The notes: generated by a model not told the origin, from the sequence alone. A DNA stretch of 64,000 bases from Glandiceps talaboti (GCF_964340395.1 NC_135550.1:20480676-20544675); one strand, 5' to 3'; shown: positions 14,501 to 24,407, counted from the stretch's first letter. Program-made: numbers and translations.

Positions 14501-16750
14501 ACGAATACATGTCGAGTTCTTAAATGCTCGCATGCTCTTCATCCAACCCAAAGGTCTAACCACACAACTCATTGCCATAAACGTTTGCCTACGAGACCTC
14601 CCCAAACGTTCAGATGATCTCACCGCTGGGGGCTCTGCCTACGAGAGTTCACCAAACTAGGACCGACTCAGACTCAGACCATCCCAGACGCAATGAGACG
14701 TACCGATACAGACCTCGCACAAGGAAAGCCCTTGCATTTAGGGACTGGCCATTATCTCTGGCCGGGGGTGGGAGAAGCCTTAACGTATTTTGACTTCAAT
14801 CTCTAGGCTGACCATAGCCTTTTAAATTTCAGGCAATATACGTGTAAATTTTGCAGCTTAGTACAACTAACTCTACTTTAAAGGGACCAAACTGAAATTT
14901 TGGAGCTTTTTATTGGCTACATGTTACAGTATGTCGTAGCAGTAGTCTATTTTACTGAAGACTATGTTATCATCACTTAAAGTTGTCAACTCAAACCTGG
15001 CATTAAGATACAACTCATCCTGATGAATGATTCGATGATGAGGGATGATATCTTTACCATAAATGCAATAAAAATAAATAAAAGCCCCCCCCCCTACCAT
15101 TACGGGTTCATGTAGAAATTTTCACCTGCTTAAGATGTTTATACCGCAGCTTGTGCCACTCTTGGCGTGTGCCTCTTTAATGTAAACTTTACTAGTATTG
15201 ACATATTTGAGGTGCAAAACTAGTGGAATATCCAAGGTGTTTTGTACTCATTTACTCCAGAGAGTTTTAACGTTAAATTTGTCCTACGTCTATGGTAGGT
15301 AATATGTCTCAACATACACCTGGCTAGCCCCCATCCCCGCTCCCGATAAGAAAGTTAGTTCAAAATCAAAGATAGGGATCAGATGCAGGAAGGAGGTCAG
15401 ATGCCCCAGGTTCAGAGTCTTTTTGCTGGCCCCGAAACAATTACAAGGCTCTGACTTCTGCCATTTTCAATCTTTTGACTGTCGCAGAATAAGACAAATC
15501 GTAGATTGAACGTTTATCACTTTTAGTTCAAGGGTACCGGTTGGACGAAGAACGCTTAGAAGTTAGAACAGAGAATGGTCTATCATCTGTCAGTAGGAGC
15601 ACTAAGTTGTATGTATTCCTATGTATACAAATCAAACGTCCACGCCAGTGTACATTAACCAACGTGTTAGGCCTACCGGAAGTCAGTCATTTGAGTTACT
15701 CCACACCATGCTATGGAAATGGAGTGGTCCGTCCGAAGATATACCTTTTTTTGTTTGTATATTTGTTGTTTTTTTAAACCAAGATTCGATATTAATTATT
15801 TTCGAATTTTTAAAAAAAAAACTTTTTTATATATATTTATGTATATAAATGTAGCATGTGGACACATAAACAAATGGACATTTCAAATTGCAGCCTATTA
15901 TTATAAGGTTAGAACTTTTTCTGAGAATAATTATAGTCTTGTACCGTTTGCCCATAAAAGTTTGGACTTCTACTGGACTTCTATTAGAAAACTACGTAGG
16001 GATATGCAGTTTAACAAAAAATAATCTTATATTCAATATGCAAAAAAGTTGTTATAAGCCAAATATTCCACTCACTCATGACAAATAACAATAGTTTTGA
16101 CATAAACGACCATTCAGTTTGCTTTCCAGAATTATAATCTATGGCGTTGACAGTAATTTAAAGACCAGTACCTCAGCTGTATGCATACACCACCCTATAA
16201 TTTATGCACCCTCCCTGCCTAGCGTTGTTCTACGATAAAAGCAACCGGGGCATTCGATATATATTTTAAAGTCCGGCCGGCCCCCTTACACTCCCTCAGT
16301 TCTTCCGGGTCCCCCTCCTTCCCTCAAGCGATGGTTGTAAATGCAGCCTAAGGAGAAAACATTCTTACCAATTTCCACAAATAGTTTCAATCTGGGTAAA
16401 GTGGTTATATTCTTGTCCTTCAAAGACACATACAGCCCCTATAATAAAAATACAAACTAAAGTTAGCAATTCAGTACAGCAGCTATGGTCACTAAGTGTG
16501 CACCTACCGGCTATATTGCATGGAGTTGGAGTACACAATGACAAAAAATACTTCCTTAATACATGGTTTTCTTCTTCATTAAAGTCGTCAAAATTTCGCA
16601 ATCATCGTTTATGAGTATACCTTGTACTGGAATACCCAGAATTCAATCTGTTATGTAATTGCAATAAATGTACTTACCATCGTCTTGACCTCGACAAATA
16701 GAGATTATTGCGAGACTGAGTGTTACCAATAATACAACCGACTGCTTCAT
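130..16750 (-). CDS. Secreted WAP/EGF/pacifastin-like mosaic protein (gene 1), 3' end beyond window
   Basis: Seventeen exons read by splice sites: 16750-16678, 16438-16369, 13973-13930, 11207-11058, 10622-10494, 8287-8245, 7972-7923, 7508-7442, 7181-7132, 5429-5280, 4839-4711, 4452-4303, 4203-4093, 3367-3236, 1188-1146, 865-816, 267-130. They total 1579 nt, about 526 residues, all in one frame. Module borders are phase 1; the pacifastin-like modules are interrupted by a phase 2 intron. Domain order: signal peptide, pacifastin/VWC-like, WAP, EGF, pacifastin-like, pacifastin/VWC-like, WAP, EGF, WAP, EGF, EGF, pacifastin-like, WAP, then off the left edge. WAP and pacifastin families are mostly extracellular serine-protease inhibitors, so a secreted inhibitor or defence/matrix protein is the likely role; this is inference. 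Internal WAP-EGF blocks are nearly identical, pointing to recent intragenic duplication. No orthologue was recognised by name. Confidence 0.85.
816..1188 (-). CDS. Gene 1 exons 15-16: short pacifastin-type module
   Basis: Exons 1188-1146 (43 nt, the shortened first half) and 865-816 (50 nt). The second half reads CTC then SYGQWVCTEMACLEG. Spacing between cysteines 1 and 2 is nine residues, as in pacifastins, and Glu is at P1. The flanking introns belong to the same repeated block seen at 7.6-10.1 kb and 25.9-27.6 kb. Confidence 0.78.
2588..2613 (+). repeat. Short interstitial telomere-like repeat
   Basis: GGTTTAGGGTTAGGGTTATG then GTTAGGGT; it recurs at about 9510-9533 in the block copy. It is too short to indicate a chromosome end. 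Confidence 0.6.
2995..3172. repeat. 34-bp minisatellite, short array in gene 1
   Basis: About five units of the repeat that is expanded at 29300-30400. Confidence 0.88.
3236..3367 (-). CDS. Gene 1 exon 14: EGF-like domain 4
   Basis: A 132-nt exon with EGF cysteines (EC, PC, RNGATC, FNC, YC, YSGQHC) followed by EQPV. The donor chosen is gtgggt because it keeps phase 1; an alternative donor a few bases earlier (gtaggt) would break the frame with the next exon. Near 10125-10140 a fragment resembling this exon's donor side survives without the exon. Confidence 0.85.
4093..4203 (-). CDS. Gene 1 exon 13: EGF-like domain 3
   Basis: A 111-nt phase 1-1 exon with EGF cysteines (MC, PC, ENGATC, YKC, LC, LTGTHC). 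The codon of the last cysteine is split between this exon (T) and the next (GC), which confirms that exons 13 and 14 are spliced together. Confidence 0.88.
4303..4452 (-). CDS. Gene 1 exon 12: WAP domain 3
   Basis: Also 150 nt and phase 1-1, with eight cysteines (VCPP, DAC, QIC, YSC, MKCC, SRC, HSC, then IQP). It is clearly diverged from WAP 1 and 2, so it is an older module with no near-identical copy in the window. Confidence 0.9.
4711..4839 (-). CDS. Gene 1 exon 11: EGF-like domain 2
   Basis: A 129-nt phase 1-1 exon with six EGF cysteines (TC, SC, QNGATC, FMC, HC, FTGRRC). It pairs with the WAP exon just upstream as a WAP-EGF unit that was duplicated as a block, the other copy lying at 10494-11207. 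Confidence 0.92.
5280..5429 (-). CDS. Gene 1 exon 10: WAP domain 2
   Basis: A 150-nt phase 1-1 exon with eight cysteines in WAP order (GCPP, APC, DLC, DDSC, MKCCG, VCG, QQC, then VQP). The acceptor is cgttacag and the donor gtgagt. Its flanking introns are near-copies of those around 11058-11207. Confidence 0.92.
6044..6440. repeat. Imperfect tandem repeat, about 140-bp unit, in gene 1 intron
   Basis: About three units with TGACACCTACACAAGAAATT, CAATTGGCCCAGTAGTTTTG and CTAATTTGCATAACA motifs. The block copy at 11811-12330 has about four units followed by a tail (GTCCCTGAAAGCGGAGCTAA). This looks like a family of dispersed tandem elements in the genome. Confidence 0.7.
6528..6715. repeat. 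35-bp minisatellite, copy 1
   Basis: About five units of GTGGTCAGAGAAAACTCACC followed by ATATCACACGAATGC. The same array occurs at 12598-12785 (about five units) and as little more than one unit at about 395-430, so copy number changed after block duplication. Confidence 0.88.
7132..7508 (-). CDS. Gene 1 exons 8-9: pacifastin/VWC-like module
   Basis: Exons 7508-7442 (67 nt) and 7181-7132 (50 nt) join in phase 2. The module reads NCEHEGQLYTQGSTRQEDC, then NTCFC, then SNGQWACTEMGCPQ. The tail of the motif (DCNTC-C...G.WACT...GCP) closely resembles locust pacifastin inhibitors as I recall them. The longer first loop with GxxYxxG is VWC-like. It sits in a tandem block whose introns repeat those of the preceding module. 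Confidence 0.82.
7923..8287 (-). CDS. Gene 1 exons 6-7: short pacifastin-type module
   Basis: Exons 8287-8245 (43 nt) and 7972-7923 (50 nt). The first half-exon is eight codons shorter than its sister at 7442-7508, in frame, which leaves nine residues between cysteines 1 and 2. That is the canonical pacifastin spacing. The core reads CNTCYC then SNGQWACTEMGC. Pacifastins are small six-cysteine serine-protease inhibitors best known from arthropods. Glu occupies the P1 position. The same short form occurs at 1146-1188. Confidence 0.78.
9349..9470. repeat. (CATA)n microsatellite
   Basis: Runs of CATA with few interruptions; the block copy at 2510-2540 has only eight or so units. Confidence 0.92.
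10494..10622 (-). CDS. Gene 1 exon 5: EGF-like domain 1
   Basis: A single 129-nt phase 1-1 exon with six cysteines in EGF spacing (TC, SC, QNGATC, FMC, LC, FTGRLC). It lacks the Asp-x-Asp/Asn-Glu start of calcium-binding EGFs. It is nearly identical to the exon at 4711-4839; the visible changes are Leu for His and Leu for Arg near the last two cysteines. Confidence 0.9.
11058..11207 (-). CDS. Gene 1 exon 4: WAP (four-disulphide core) domain 1
   Basis: A single 150-nt phase 1-1 exon. It has the eight WAP cysteines in order, including GCPP, APC, DLC, the DDSC...KCCG core and VCGREC near the end. It differs by only a few residues from the WAP exon at 5280-5429 (NV for NM, NND for NDD, N for D, RE for QQ), so the two are recent duplicates. 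WAP domains commonly inhibit serine proteases or act as antimicrobials. Confidence 0.9.
11811..12420. repeat. Imperfect tandem repeat, about 140-bp unit, second copy
   Basis: Extended version of the 6044-6440 repeat, with an extra unit and a 3' tail containing GTTGATGGACAACCAAATAC and an AGCGGAGCTAATAAG end. Confidence 0.7.
12598..12785. repeat. 35-bp minisatellite, copy 2
   Basis: Same unit as 6528-6715, embedded in the second copy of the gene 1 duplication block. Confidence 0.88.
12990..13130. repeat. (ATTGT)n and (GGTAT)n pentanucleotide repeats
   Basis: About 17 ATTGT units followed by GGTAT units. The equivalent places at 6850-6960 and 7630-7760 are shorter and more degenerate. Confidence 0.92.
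13270..13505 (+). repeat. Dispersed repeat shared with 27830-28000
   Basis: The stretch with CTTCCCAGGTGGTTTG, a tandem AGATATAGGCAG motif and TATAGCATGAATGAACCTG recurs at 27830-28000 in gene 2. Here it replaces the half-module exon that follows the same intron block elsewhere (for example 7132-7181), so this block copy has lost its exon. Confidence 0.7.
13560..13800 (+). mobile_element. tRNA-derived SINE-like element in gene 1 intron 3
   Basis: It contains GGTTCGAACCC, a perfect Pol III B box, followed by TCCTTGGGCAAGATTTAAAC and an ACCCAGCTGTATAATTGGGG segment. This combination recurs in SINEs of marine invertebrates as I recall them. The A box is weak, so the element may be 5'-truncated. 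Confidence 0.6.
13930..16438 (-). CDS. Gene 1 exons 2-3: pacifastin/VWC-like module 1
   Basis: Exons 16438-16369 (70 nt) and 13973-13930 (44 nt) join in phase 2. The module has six cysteines: Cys, 16 residues, Cys-Gly-Asn-Cys-Leu-Cys, then FDGEWIC and QDASC. The spacing after the second cysteine (CxxCxC, then GxxxC, then C) matches pacifastin inhibitors and the first half of VWC domains. The 16-residue first loop with Gly-x-x-Tyr is more like VWC. The residue that would be P1 in a pacifastin is Asp, which is unusual for an inhibitor. Confidence 0.75.
14190..15870. repeat. Pair of inverted diverged repeats in gene 1 intron 2
   Basis: The reverse complement of about 14190-14530 resembles about 15590-15850. 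Shared parts include ACCAACGTGTT.GG.CTACC and GAAGTCAGTCATTT, then a poly-T/AT-rich arm with GATATTA.TTATTTTCG. The pair is old by its divergence. It could be a foldback element or two independent insertions. The DNA between the arms has no gene that I can support. Confidence 0.6.
14531..15589. other. Gene 1 intron DNA between inverted repeats
   Basis: A C-run at about 15085 and a short direct repeat (TGCCTACGAGA...CCAAAC) near 14587-14655 are visible. No exon could be supported here. Confidence 0.5.
15880..16365. other. Gene 1 intron 2, part near exon 2
   Basis: Only unique-looking AT-rich DNA and C-rich runs near 16270-16325 are seen. There is no exon, RNA gene or clear repeat. Confidence 0.5.
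16678..16750 (-). CDS. Gene 1 exon 1: signal peptide
   Basis: The exon reads MKQSVVLLVTLSLAIISICR then GQDD and ends in phase 1 before a GTAAGT donor. It has a basic start, a hydrophobic core and a small-residue region typical of a cleaved signal peptide, so the protein should be secreted. A 73-nt exon of the same length and nearly the same sequence lies at 31744-31816. The start is the first ATG of this frame after the short 5' region. Confidence 0.88.
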
Positions 16751-17342
16751 CTTGTTACTTCCGCCTTGAACAAAGAAAACATACAACTTAGAAGACAACC
16801 TTTTCAAACAACCGAATAAGGGTACAATGTGAATTGAAAGTCGTGAACGTCTTTAAGTCTGAATTGACGTGATGGCGTCATTGGTAAAGACTCATAGTAA
16901 TGTGAGGTAAATGATTAGTACTTGGAATTAATGACGATAATTAGGTTCTTAAAGATGGCGGCGAAATAAAACGCAACTTATACAATGTATGAGTCCTAAT
17001 TATTCTATCATCTAAATGAAATAATGTCATTGTAACTTGGGTCGACCTTGCTATGATTTTAAAGTACTTTAGTCAGGTATATTTCCAGTACGGCATACAT
17101 TTTTAATAGTTTTTCTTTATATCAGCATTTTCACTAGTAATACGTGCTTTAACTTTACGAATACAATCAATAGGCGATAGTCAACAAATCTGTTCTCTAT
17201 AGCCTTATTGTCCATTTAACTATTCAAAAGAAAACGCTTGACAATACATCTTGATTTGAGAGTCATGCCAGACACATACTGCATGACTATGTGTTTTATC
17301 TTACTTTCATTTGGTATTTACATAATAGATTTATGACTCTGA

Positions 17343-17631
17343 GATGAAATAAAATTAACTCGAACTATTAGGGATAGAAAGCGTACAGACGTCTGTAACC
17401 TTTTTTTTAGACAACAACTCGAATTTGGCATTAGCCTAGAACGTAGTAGCGCTGGAAATATGCGCTGCGAGGGTTTCGGACCCCCGGCACGCATATTTCC
17501 ATTGGAGTGTATATTTGATAAACACTGGCAGGAATTACAATACAAGTTAGATATTGACTCTCAACCCACCACCTTAGACATCAACACGCACTCAAAGCAT
17601 TACATGGACGACGACGACGAGCTCTTTTAAA
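17343..17631 (+). other. Unassigned open stretch in the copy A-specific 1.5 kb
   Basis: A 95-codon plus-strand frame has no early ATG. It includes a strong acceptor-like CCTTTTTTTTAG at 17400-17411 followed by QQLEFGISLERSSAGN...FGPPARIFP...HYMDDDDELF and a TAA stop. Composition is less AT-rich than its surroundings. It may be a terminal exon or fragment of an unknown gene carried in this segment, or chance. No family was recognised. Confidence 0.25.
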
Positions 17632-18680
17632 AATAGCATAGTATGAGAATTTACCGATATGTATTTCGAGAGCTACCTAGAACGATGTCCACGCCTAGTG
17701 TGTCAAAGTGACACCATTGTAGAACGGTGACTATGCTATACTACGCGCCATAATAGGCGACCTTACGTAAAGAAATCATATTATTACAACAATTGTGATT
17801 CAGTGCGACCTTTCCAGTGAATATCTTAATATCTTATGATCTCCGTCTTGACGTTCAATTGTAAGTCTAACTGGGATACGGGTACCTGGCATGCTTTGTT
17901 TTCGTAGTCAACATTATTTAGTTCTATTTGTGATAAATCACATCATCGTACACAAGTGTCAGCATGTATGGGGTGGGTAGCATGCACCTTCTCTTTGAAA
18001 AAAGAAAGTCAGTGACCTGTCTTATTGGTAACTGGTACCCATTGTCTACACTATAGTCCGACGAATTGATTGTCTCAAATGCGCTGGCACGTCCTAACTC
18101 GACGACATTACAATCGTTGCACAATCAATCACACTCTGATGTCAGCGATTTGGATTTAGTCAAATTTTGTCACCATTTCCCAAATTTCCCAACTCTATGG
18201 GCGTACAACACTTCTAGTATGCATACAAATCTACAAACAGTTGAAACTGCGTCGTAGAGTATAACGATAAAGCTCCTACGTTGAAGGCGGACATATCTCG
18301 TTTTCGTCTAAACGCTGATCAATACTCTATCGAGCTACAACCATAACAAATGTCTTTACAAAATTACAGTGCAAAATTACACCCAAAGCATTATAAGCCA
18401 AATAAACCAGGCTGGACCTTTGTTACCCTGCCATGATTATTATTAACTTGAAGAATGCTAGTTTGATATTACACTAACACACCATTGAATATCAAGCATA
18501 AATTAGATTGGCATTACAAAAGACATATACAATAATTTTCACACAAGAAAGACTTGTATATGTTTTGGTATTTGAGCCCCGGGATGTGGGTTTCTTTTAG
18601 TTCGTATGATTCGTTACATTTCAGGTTATATGATATGATATGTGTTTTATTGTCATATATATATATATGTATATATATAT

Positions 18681-18826
18681 AACTCGGTGAGTGTCAATCT
18701 GCTAAGACAGTGCTCTATACCGCAGTGGCAGAGCGTAATAGTTTTGGTAGTGTTGTCTGATGATCGCACTATGCGTGAAACTCCGAGTTACAACCAAGGA
18801 AGAGTTCCAGTACTACCAAAACTATA
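18681..18826. repeat. Nested inverted-repeat insertion present only in copy A
   Basis: AACTCGG...TCA pairs with GTGAAACTCCGAGTT, and ATAGTTTTGGTAGT (18739 on) pairs with ACTACCAAAACTAT (to about 18825). The insertion is bordered by TATATA tracts. Copy B lacks this whole stretch. Family unknown. Confidence 0.5.
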
Positions 18827-21119
18827 TATATATATATTGATACATATATAGTGAAATGTGTATTGATTTTGATGAATTGATGAAACATTTACAAAACAGT
18901 ATTCTGCAGATGACTCCTAATGCGAGATTGATGAGTTAATAAAGAACTTAAATTGATTCATTGAATAAAAGCTAAACAATGTGCAATTAGAACCTGATTT
19001 GATCGAACGGTACCGCTCGCCTGAGCGCATAAGTTGGAATAAAATTAAGAGAAGGAAGTTGGCACCCAACTTAATGATGCTACTGGCAGTACAAACTATT
19101 CATGCATTATTCATTTCTTTACGATGATAAAGTATATCTCGTTTTTTGTCAGATTTAGTTAGTTGGTGTAAAAGATGTGTTTTTATAAAAGTAATAGCAC
19201 CGAAATCATACGACAATGACAAACTCAATCCTATCAAAAGCAAGGATTGCAGGATAAGTTGTGTTACCCTAGTAACTAAATGTCACCATAATAGTTGTAT
19301 TACAAATTTTAACACAAGTGTTACAGTCATGGATTGGGATTACATGTAAACTTGGGTTTTGGAACACAGATGACTGGTATAACTATAGAAAAAAAAGCTT
19401 CTCCAGTAAAAAAAGGAAATGATAGGTAAGGGTAGGGTATGTAATCCTTATGACTCCACTGGTAAAATAGCACTTATGCAAGAACCTGCTGTGATCGAAA
19501 ACCTTGCCTTTAAGATTAATACCGCATGCATTGTCTATTTCCTCGACACTAGTATAGTATAGTTGGCGAGAGATGAGATATCGCTATTTGTATGGCATAC
19601 TCATGACGTCATCGACTATACTTACAGTCCGAACACACTCGAAGGTCATCAATGCATATACGAAGGGAACGCTACACCTTTGGTGGTGAAATTCCAAGGT
19701 GAAAAAATGCGAAAAAACACTTAATTGTGCGCTGAAGTATGGATTTTATCACCGAAAATGTGTCAATAAAGGGTCTAGTACGTAGCTCTGTAGTGTGAAC
19801 ATAACTAAGTGAAGATCTGTGGCTGTGACAGAGTTTATGTGACGGTAGGATAACATCATAGCGCGGACCGTGTACTTAAAAAGGAACACAAAATACATAT
19901 AGGTATAAGTTGTTTACGTAGCACTATTCCACTGTACGTGTAATACTAGTAGTATTCCAATCACGAAAACCAATATCACTTTCACATACACACATCTTAA
20001 TTGAAATTGCAAGTATACTTTTAAGTGTGAATTAATCTGACTTAACGAAAATAACCCGACGTATAGTAGAATGATACCGTCTTCATCATGGTTTGACTTC
20101 ACGATTCTACACTACATCAAGTGAAAAAAAAAGGTGGGCGTGGTTCCGATTACCACATCCTACCTACATTTACAAAAACTGTTTTTGTGTAGTTTTTTAA
20201 AGGAAAATATCCTGTAGTTGACTTGAAACACTTCCCAAGAGATAATATCAATTCACCCCTTGTCCCTACCTGTTATTGTTGTGTGGTTTTATATGGTATA
20301 AATTGCTGTAGTAACTTAAAATTTGAACCACTTCATTCATTATCAGAGTGTTCTAAGTATTTACAGTATTGACCAGACGTGCTATATAACTATGGTTCTA
20401 AATGTTTGTGTAAGATCAAGCATAGAAAGGATTTATTTTTCTGACATCTCCAAACATTTTCACTTTCATTTAGTCTCTGGTCGACTCAGCATAATGATAA
20501 ATCTGAAGATTGTTTGAAAATCGAGTTTAATTCAGTTTTTAGTTCCCTTTCATGCAACCAGGATGTCTGTCACATATTTTCTATGGAATACATTGATCTG
20601 TCGGAACAAAGCAATCTACTGTCAATTTACATAGCTCAGACAATTTTATTTATCTAAAGGAATAAAGCTTGTTAGTAACTTGAAATGAAAAAAATCCATT
20701 AAGAATTTCCACACAATTTAGCTATGAGCTCTTCGATACTCATTAAACTAAACATTTTAATTCGTGGTGAACAAAAAACAGCGATAAAGTAAAATTTCGT
20801 AACGAATGGCTGCGGTGCTAAATTACATCCATTAATGTCTACCAGGTTAATAGAGCATACGGGTCGTATTTGTTGTAACAGGTAAGGCAGCAATCTGACT
20901 GCATTGTATCATGGTGCATTGAATTTACAAAGAAGGGCGCAGAGACGAGGGAGAATTCTTATTAGTACCCACGTGACACACTCTGTACTATTATCAACAG
21001 AGAAAGTGTACGCTAACAGACGTAATATCACAGTGTACCTCGCCATGTTTGTTTATATTGTGGTGGTATTGTTCATCTGTGGTATTGTTTAAATTACGTC
21101 TTGACGGGTTTCTGTTTAC

Positions 21120-21138
21120 CATAGACCCAAGATCTATG
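21120..21138. mobile_element. 19-bp CATAG...CTATG mini-insertion, 7-bp duplication with one mismatch
   Basis: CATAGACCCAAGATCTATG is flanked by TGTTTAC (21113-21119) and TATTTAC (21139-21145). It shares CATAGACCC and TCTATG ends with the 24368 hairpin. Copy B is rearranged here, so the empty site cannot be checked. Confidence 0.5.
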
Positions 21139-21879
21139 TATTTACACAGCGAGGATATAGACAATTGTTATGCACATAGCGACAATTCCCAGTGCAAGTA
21201 TATTTACGGTCGATATGACAAATCTGTAGAGAACAGAATACGTGGAGGTTGTTATGATACCTGTGCAAACTTCATAACGGGTGTTACACACGATATGAAA
21301 ATACCGAAGATTACGCTGTGATGCGAAAACCTAATACAAAGATAGCGAATGCTAGCGATTTGAAAAAAAAACTAAAACTCGTAGACACAGTGTTAACGAA
21401 TCCAACAACAACGAAGAGACGATTCATTAAAGCATGGAAGTATTCCATGATTAAAGCCTCTATCACTGATCAATACAATACCTTTACCTTTGTTTACAGT
21501 TACGTCAAGTACAGTGGACAACCATATCTTAAGCTTAGTAGTAGTGTTACTCACCTAGAGACGGGTGTCTTCGAGGAGTATATCTTGAGTTGTTGTTCGA
21601 CTTTATCAAACACACAGAATATACACTGTTTTAAAAAGAACAGAGTCCCTACAAGGTAAAGGCAGGTGAGCCAAATATCTGCACTAAGGTGACCTCGATC
21701 ACGTGACAGCTACCATGCAGCTCCTGGTACTATTGATATGTATATTAGTGAAAGTGACATGCGTACCTAAGTTGTCAAATATTATCATGGCACAAATACA
21801 TTTCACCTATTGAATTTGATGTATATGCAACACTGAAGGCAAAAAGTACCCTAAACGGATACAGAATACATACCTACCT

Positions 21880-22140
21880 ACCTACCTACATACATACATA
21901 CATACATACATACATACATACATACCTGTACATACATTCTATACCTTGGAAAAGAATTTTTATTCGAAACATCGGATTCCATCTATTTATTCGGACTGTC
22001 TCACAAGTTCCTTGTGAATTATTTTCTACATACATACATACATACATACATACATACATACGTACATACGTTTTATACGTTCATGCATACGTACGTACGT
22101 ACACGTACGAGCGCGCGCGCACGCACGCACACGCACGCAC
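21880..22140. repeat. (CATA)n and CGTA/CGCG-type repeats, copy A
   Basis: Two CATA tracts (21880-21935, 22028-22063) and a mixed ACGT/CGCACG tract to 22140. The copy B counterpart is a (CA)n plus (CATA)n tract at 35866-35935. Confidence 0.9.
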
Positions 22141-23671
22141 TGTAGCTGGCGTACACTACGGTAGTGTAATACCTCAGTATTTGCATTTTAGTGGATATAC
22201 AAATAAAACATAAAATACGGACATAAAGGCAGTTTTAATTTAAACAGAGACTTTATTGTTAGGATGTAAATAATACATATGTAATCGGTGAAATGTACGC
22301 ACATCATAGAATTATTCATGAAAGAACAATGGACCCATAACATTTTAGGAAATTTTTAGGGTACTTTCGCATAATGGTAGGTACACTGCCTAACACACAT
22401 CGAAACTGTATCATTACTGGCACACTGAGAATCGTAATTTTACTACTGCATGCAACTCAATTGACTTGGCTAAAATCTCGCCAACGTACATGGTATATCT
22501 CTCGTTATTCGTGATGATCTCCATCAATATTATAAGTTCTTTGGATTACTTGGCCCTGATCAAACATTACACTCTCTGAACCGTATTTTCAATTACGTTT
22601 ACTTTGTTTACTTTGTTGTTGTAAACTATAAACTATTTAAAATGTATTCGAAATCCTGTAATAAAAACTGCCATCACTGTTTCGTCTTTCAAAGCCTCTC
22701 CAAAAATCCAGCGACATATTTAAAATTCAAAACTTCGCCTCTTTCAATGTCATTAATCATTGTGCTGTGTATTCTTTGTGTTTGGCGGACTTTCGGTATA
22801 TATTCCAACAAAAGATTTTCGTTCAGCAAGGAGCCATGTTTTGCTCAAACACGAGATAAAACCATTTATGCGTGTACACTGTGTTTTAATTTTTTCGTAC
22901 AATTTGTACAATCTGTAAGCCTTTCAAGTCATTGGTATAGAGAGAGTTTGATTTACTAATTCCTTATGGTGATCATTTTCTATTTTCAAATTTGTTGTGA
23001 GACGCAAACGTTGTATGATAATAAATGCCACATAAGTTTGTAAAGGCTCATTATATTACCATGGAGACACATGACCAAACTGAGTAGACTAATTATACAC
23101 AACATATCGTAAGTTTTACTATAAAACACACCAGCACTATAACTCAGAAAGTCCACCACTTCTGATAAAACAGTATTTGAACACTAAAGTGATTTGTTCG
23201 TGACATAAATTCACAATTTTTAGTCTCGGGTGTGGCTATTGATGTTGGTTTCAAAGCGGTATTGTTGTACTATACATGTCAATTTCACCTGTTCAATTGT
23301 AGGTGTACAGTACTATTAGGGTGGAGCCGCCATCGTAATATTACAATATTATTCGACGCAGTAATTATAGTGTTTTGTCCTCTGCGGTCACGAAATGTGT
23401 GTACAGAATCGGATGTGTTTTATGTACATGACGTTATAACATTGTCATCAGTTATTTTTAAACACAGCTTTGGAAAGTGTCCGACTGTGATAGTATAAAT
23501 AAATAAATTCAAATGTTACAAGATAAAACGGTGACTAAGCAAAAGAGTATAAAGGTTTGTGATGTCACATCTGTCGTTAATCGACATAATCCAACATCAC
23601 GTGTCATCGTTAATTCATGTTTATAGTGTTTGTTTGTTAACGAAATGTCAGTTAGTAATTTCAACTGTGCA

Positions 23672-23738
23672 GCCTGTTGTGTTGTGTTGTGTTGTGTTGT
23701 GTTGTGTTGTGTTGTGTTGTGTTGTGTTGTGTTGTGTC
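23672..23738. repeat. (GTTGT)n repeat, copy A
   Basis: About 13 units; the copy B counterpart at 37750-37885 has about 25 units with GTCGT variants. Confidence 0.93.
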
Positions 23739-24367
23739 CTATTTTGTTATGCATTGTATTGTGCTTCAAATATGCACTGTGACCTTTTATGTCACTATCA
23801 AAACACATTCAGTAAAACAAAATTTAAATTTTGATATGGAACGATCAAACAATGATTTTGATAAGAAACAGTTGCTGTACATTTAATTAATCATCTCTTT
23901 ACATTGTATAGGCCTATAATCAGAGGAAGAGGTGTTCAATCGTAAACAGTATACAGTGAAGGAAATTCATACAAGTCTTTCGTTTTGACTATTTTACTAC
24001 GACTGGTAGTGCTTAAGCATTTAGGTCACATGTATACATTACTCGGTAGCAGAGGTTAAATGCCCCACCACTCCTGAACTCACTGTCAATCAACACATGT
24101 ATCATCTCACGTGATCATTTTCAATTACTACCATATGGTGGCGTGTTTCAGACTGTTCTGGCATTTGCACAAAATAAAAAAAACCCCAGATAAACACTCA
24201 AATAAATCAAGAGAATAAGTTGTAAAGTTCACTATATTTGTACATCAGGCGGGTGTTACTTCAATAGTTGCATAGCAACGATGGTCTATGTTAGTGTTGT
24301 TCACGTGTGTATGTTTGCGTGTGTTGATAATTATGATTTTCGTAATTGTTTATCTGTTTGTTTGAAG

Positions 24368-24407
24368 CATAGACCCTCCACCCACGTCTGTGGGTGGAGG
24401 GTCTATG
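24368..24407. mobile_element. 40-bp perfect hairpin insertion with 7-bp target duplication
   Basis: Arms CATAGACCCTCCACCCAC and its exact complement flank a 4-base loop. TTTGAAG occurs directly on both sides (24361-24367 and 24408-24414). The matching place in copy B (about 38485-38500) has a single TTTGAAG and no hairpin, so this is an insertion after the duplication. Confidence 0.85.

Noticed and set aside
21049-21659. Two adjacent frames in copy A (90 and 113 codons) that might be a small gene
   Set aside because: The paralogous region in copy B does not keep the frames, there are no splice-site or domain cues, and an element inserted there without apparent effect.
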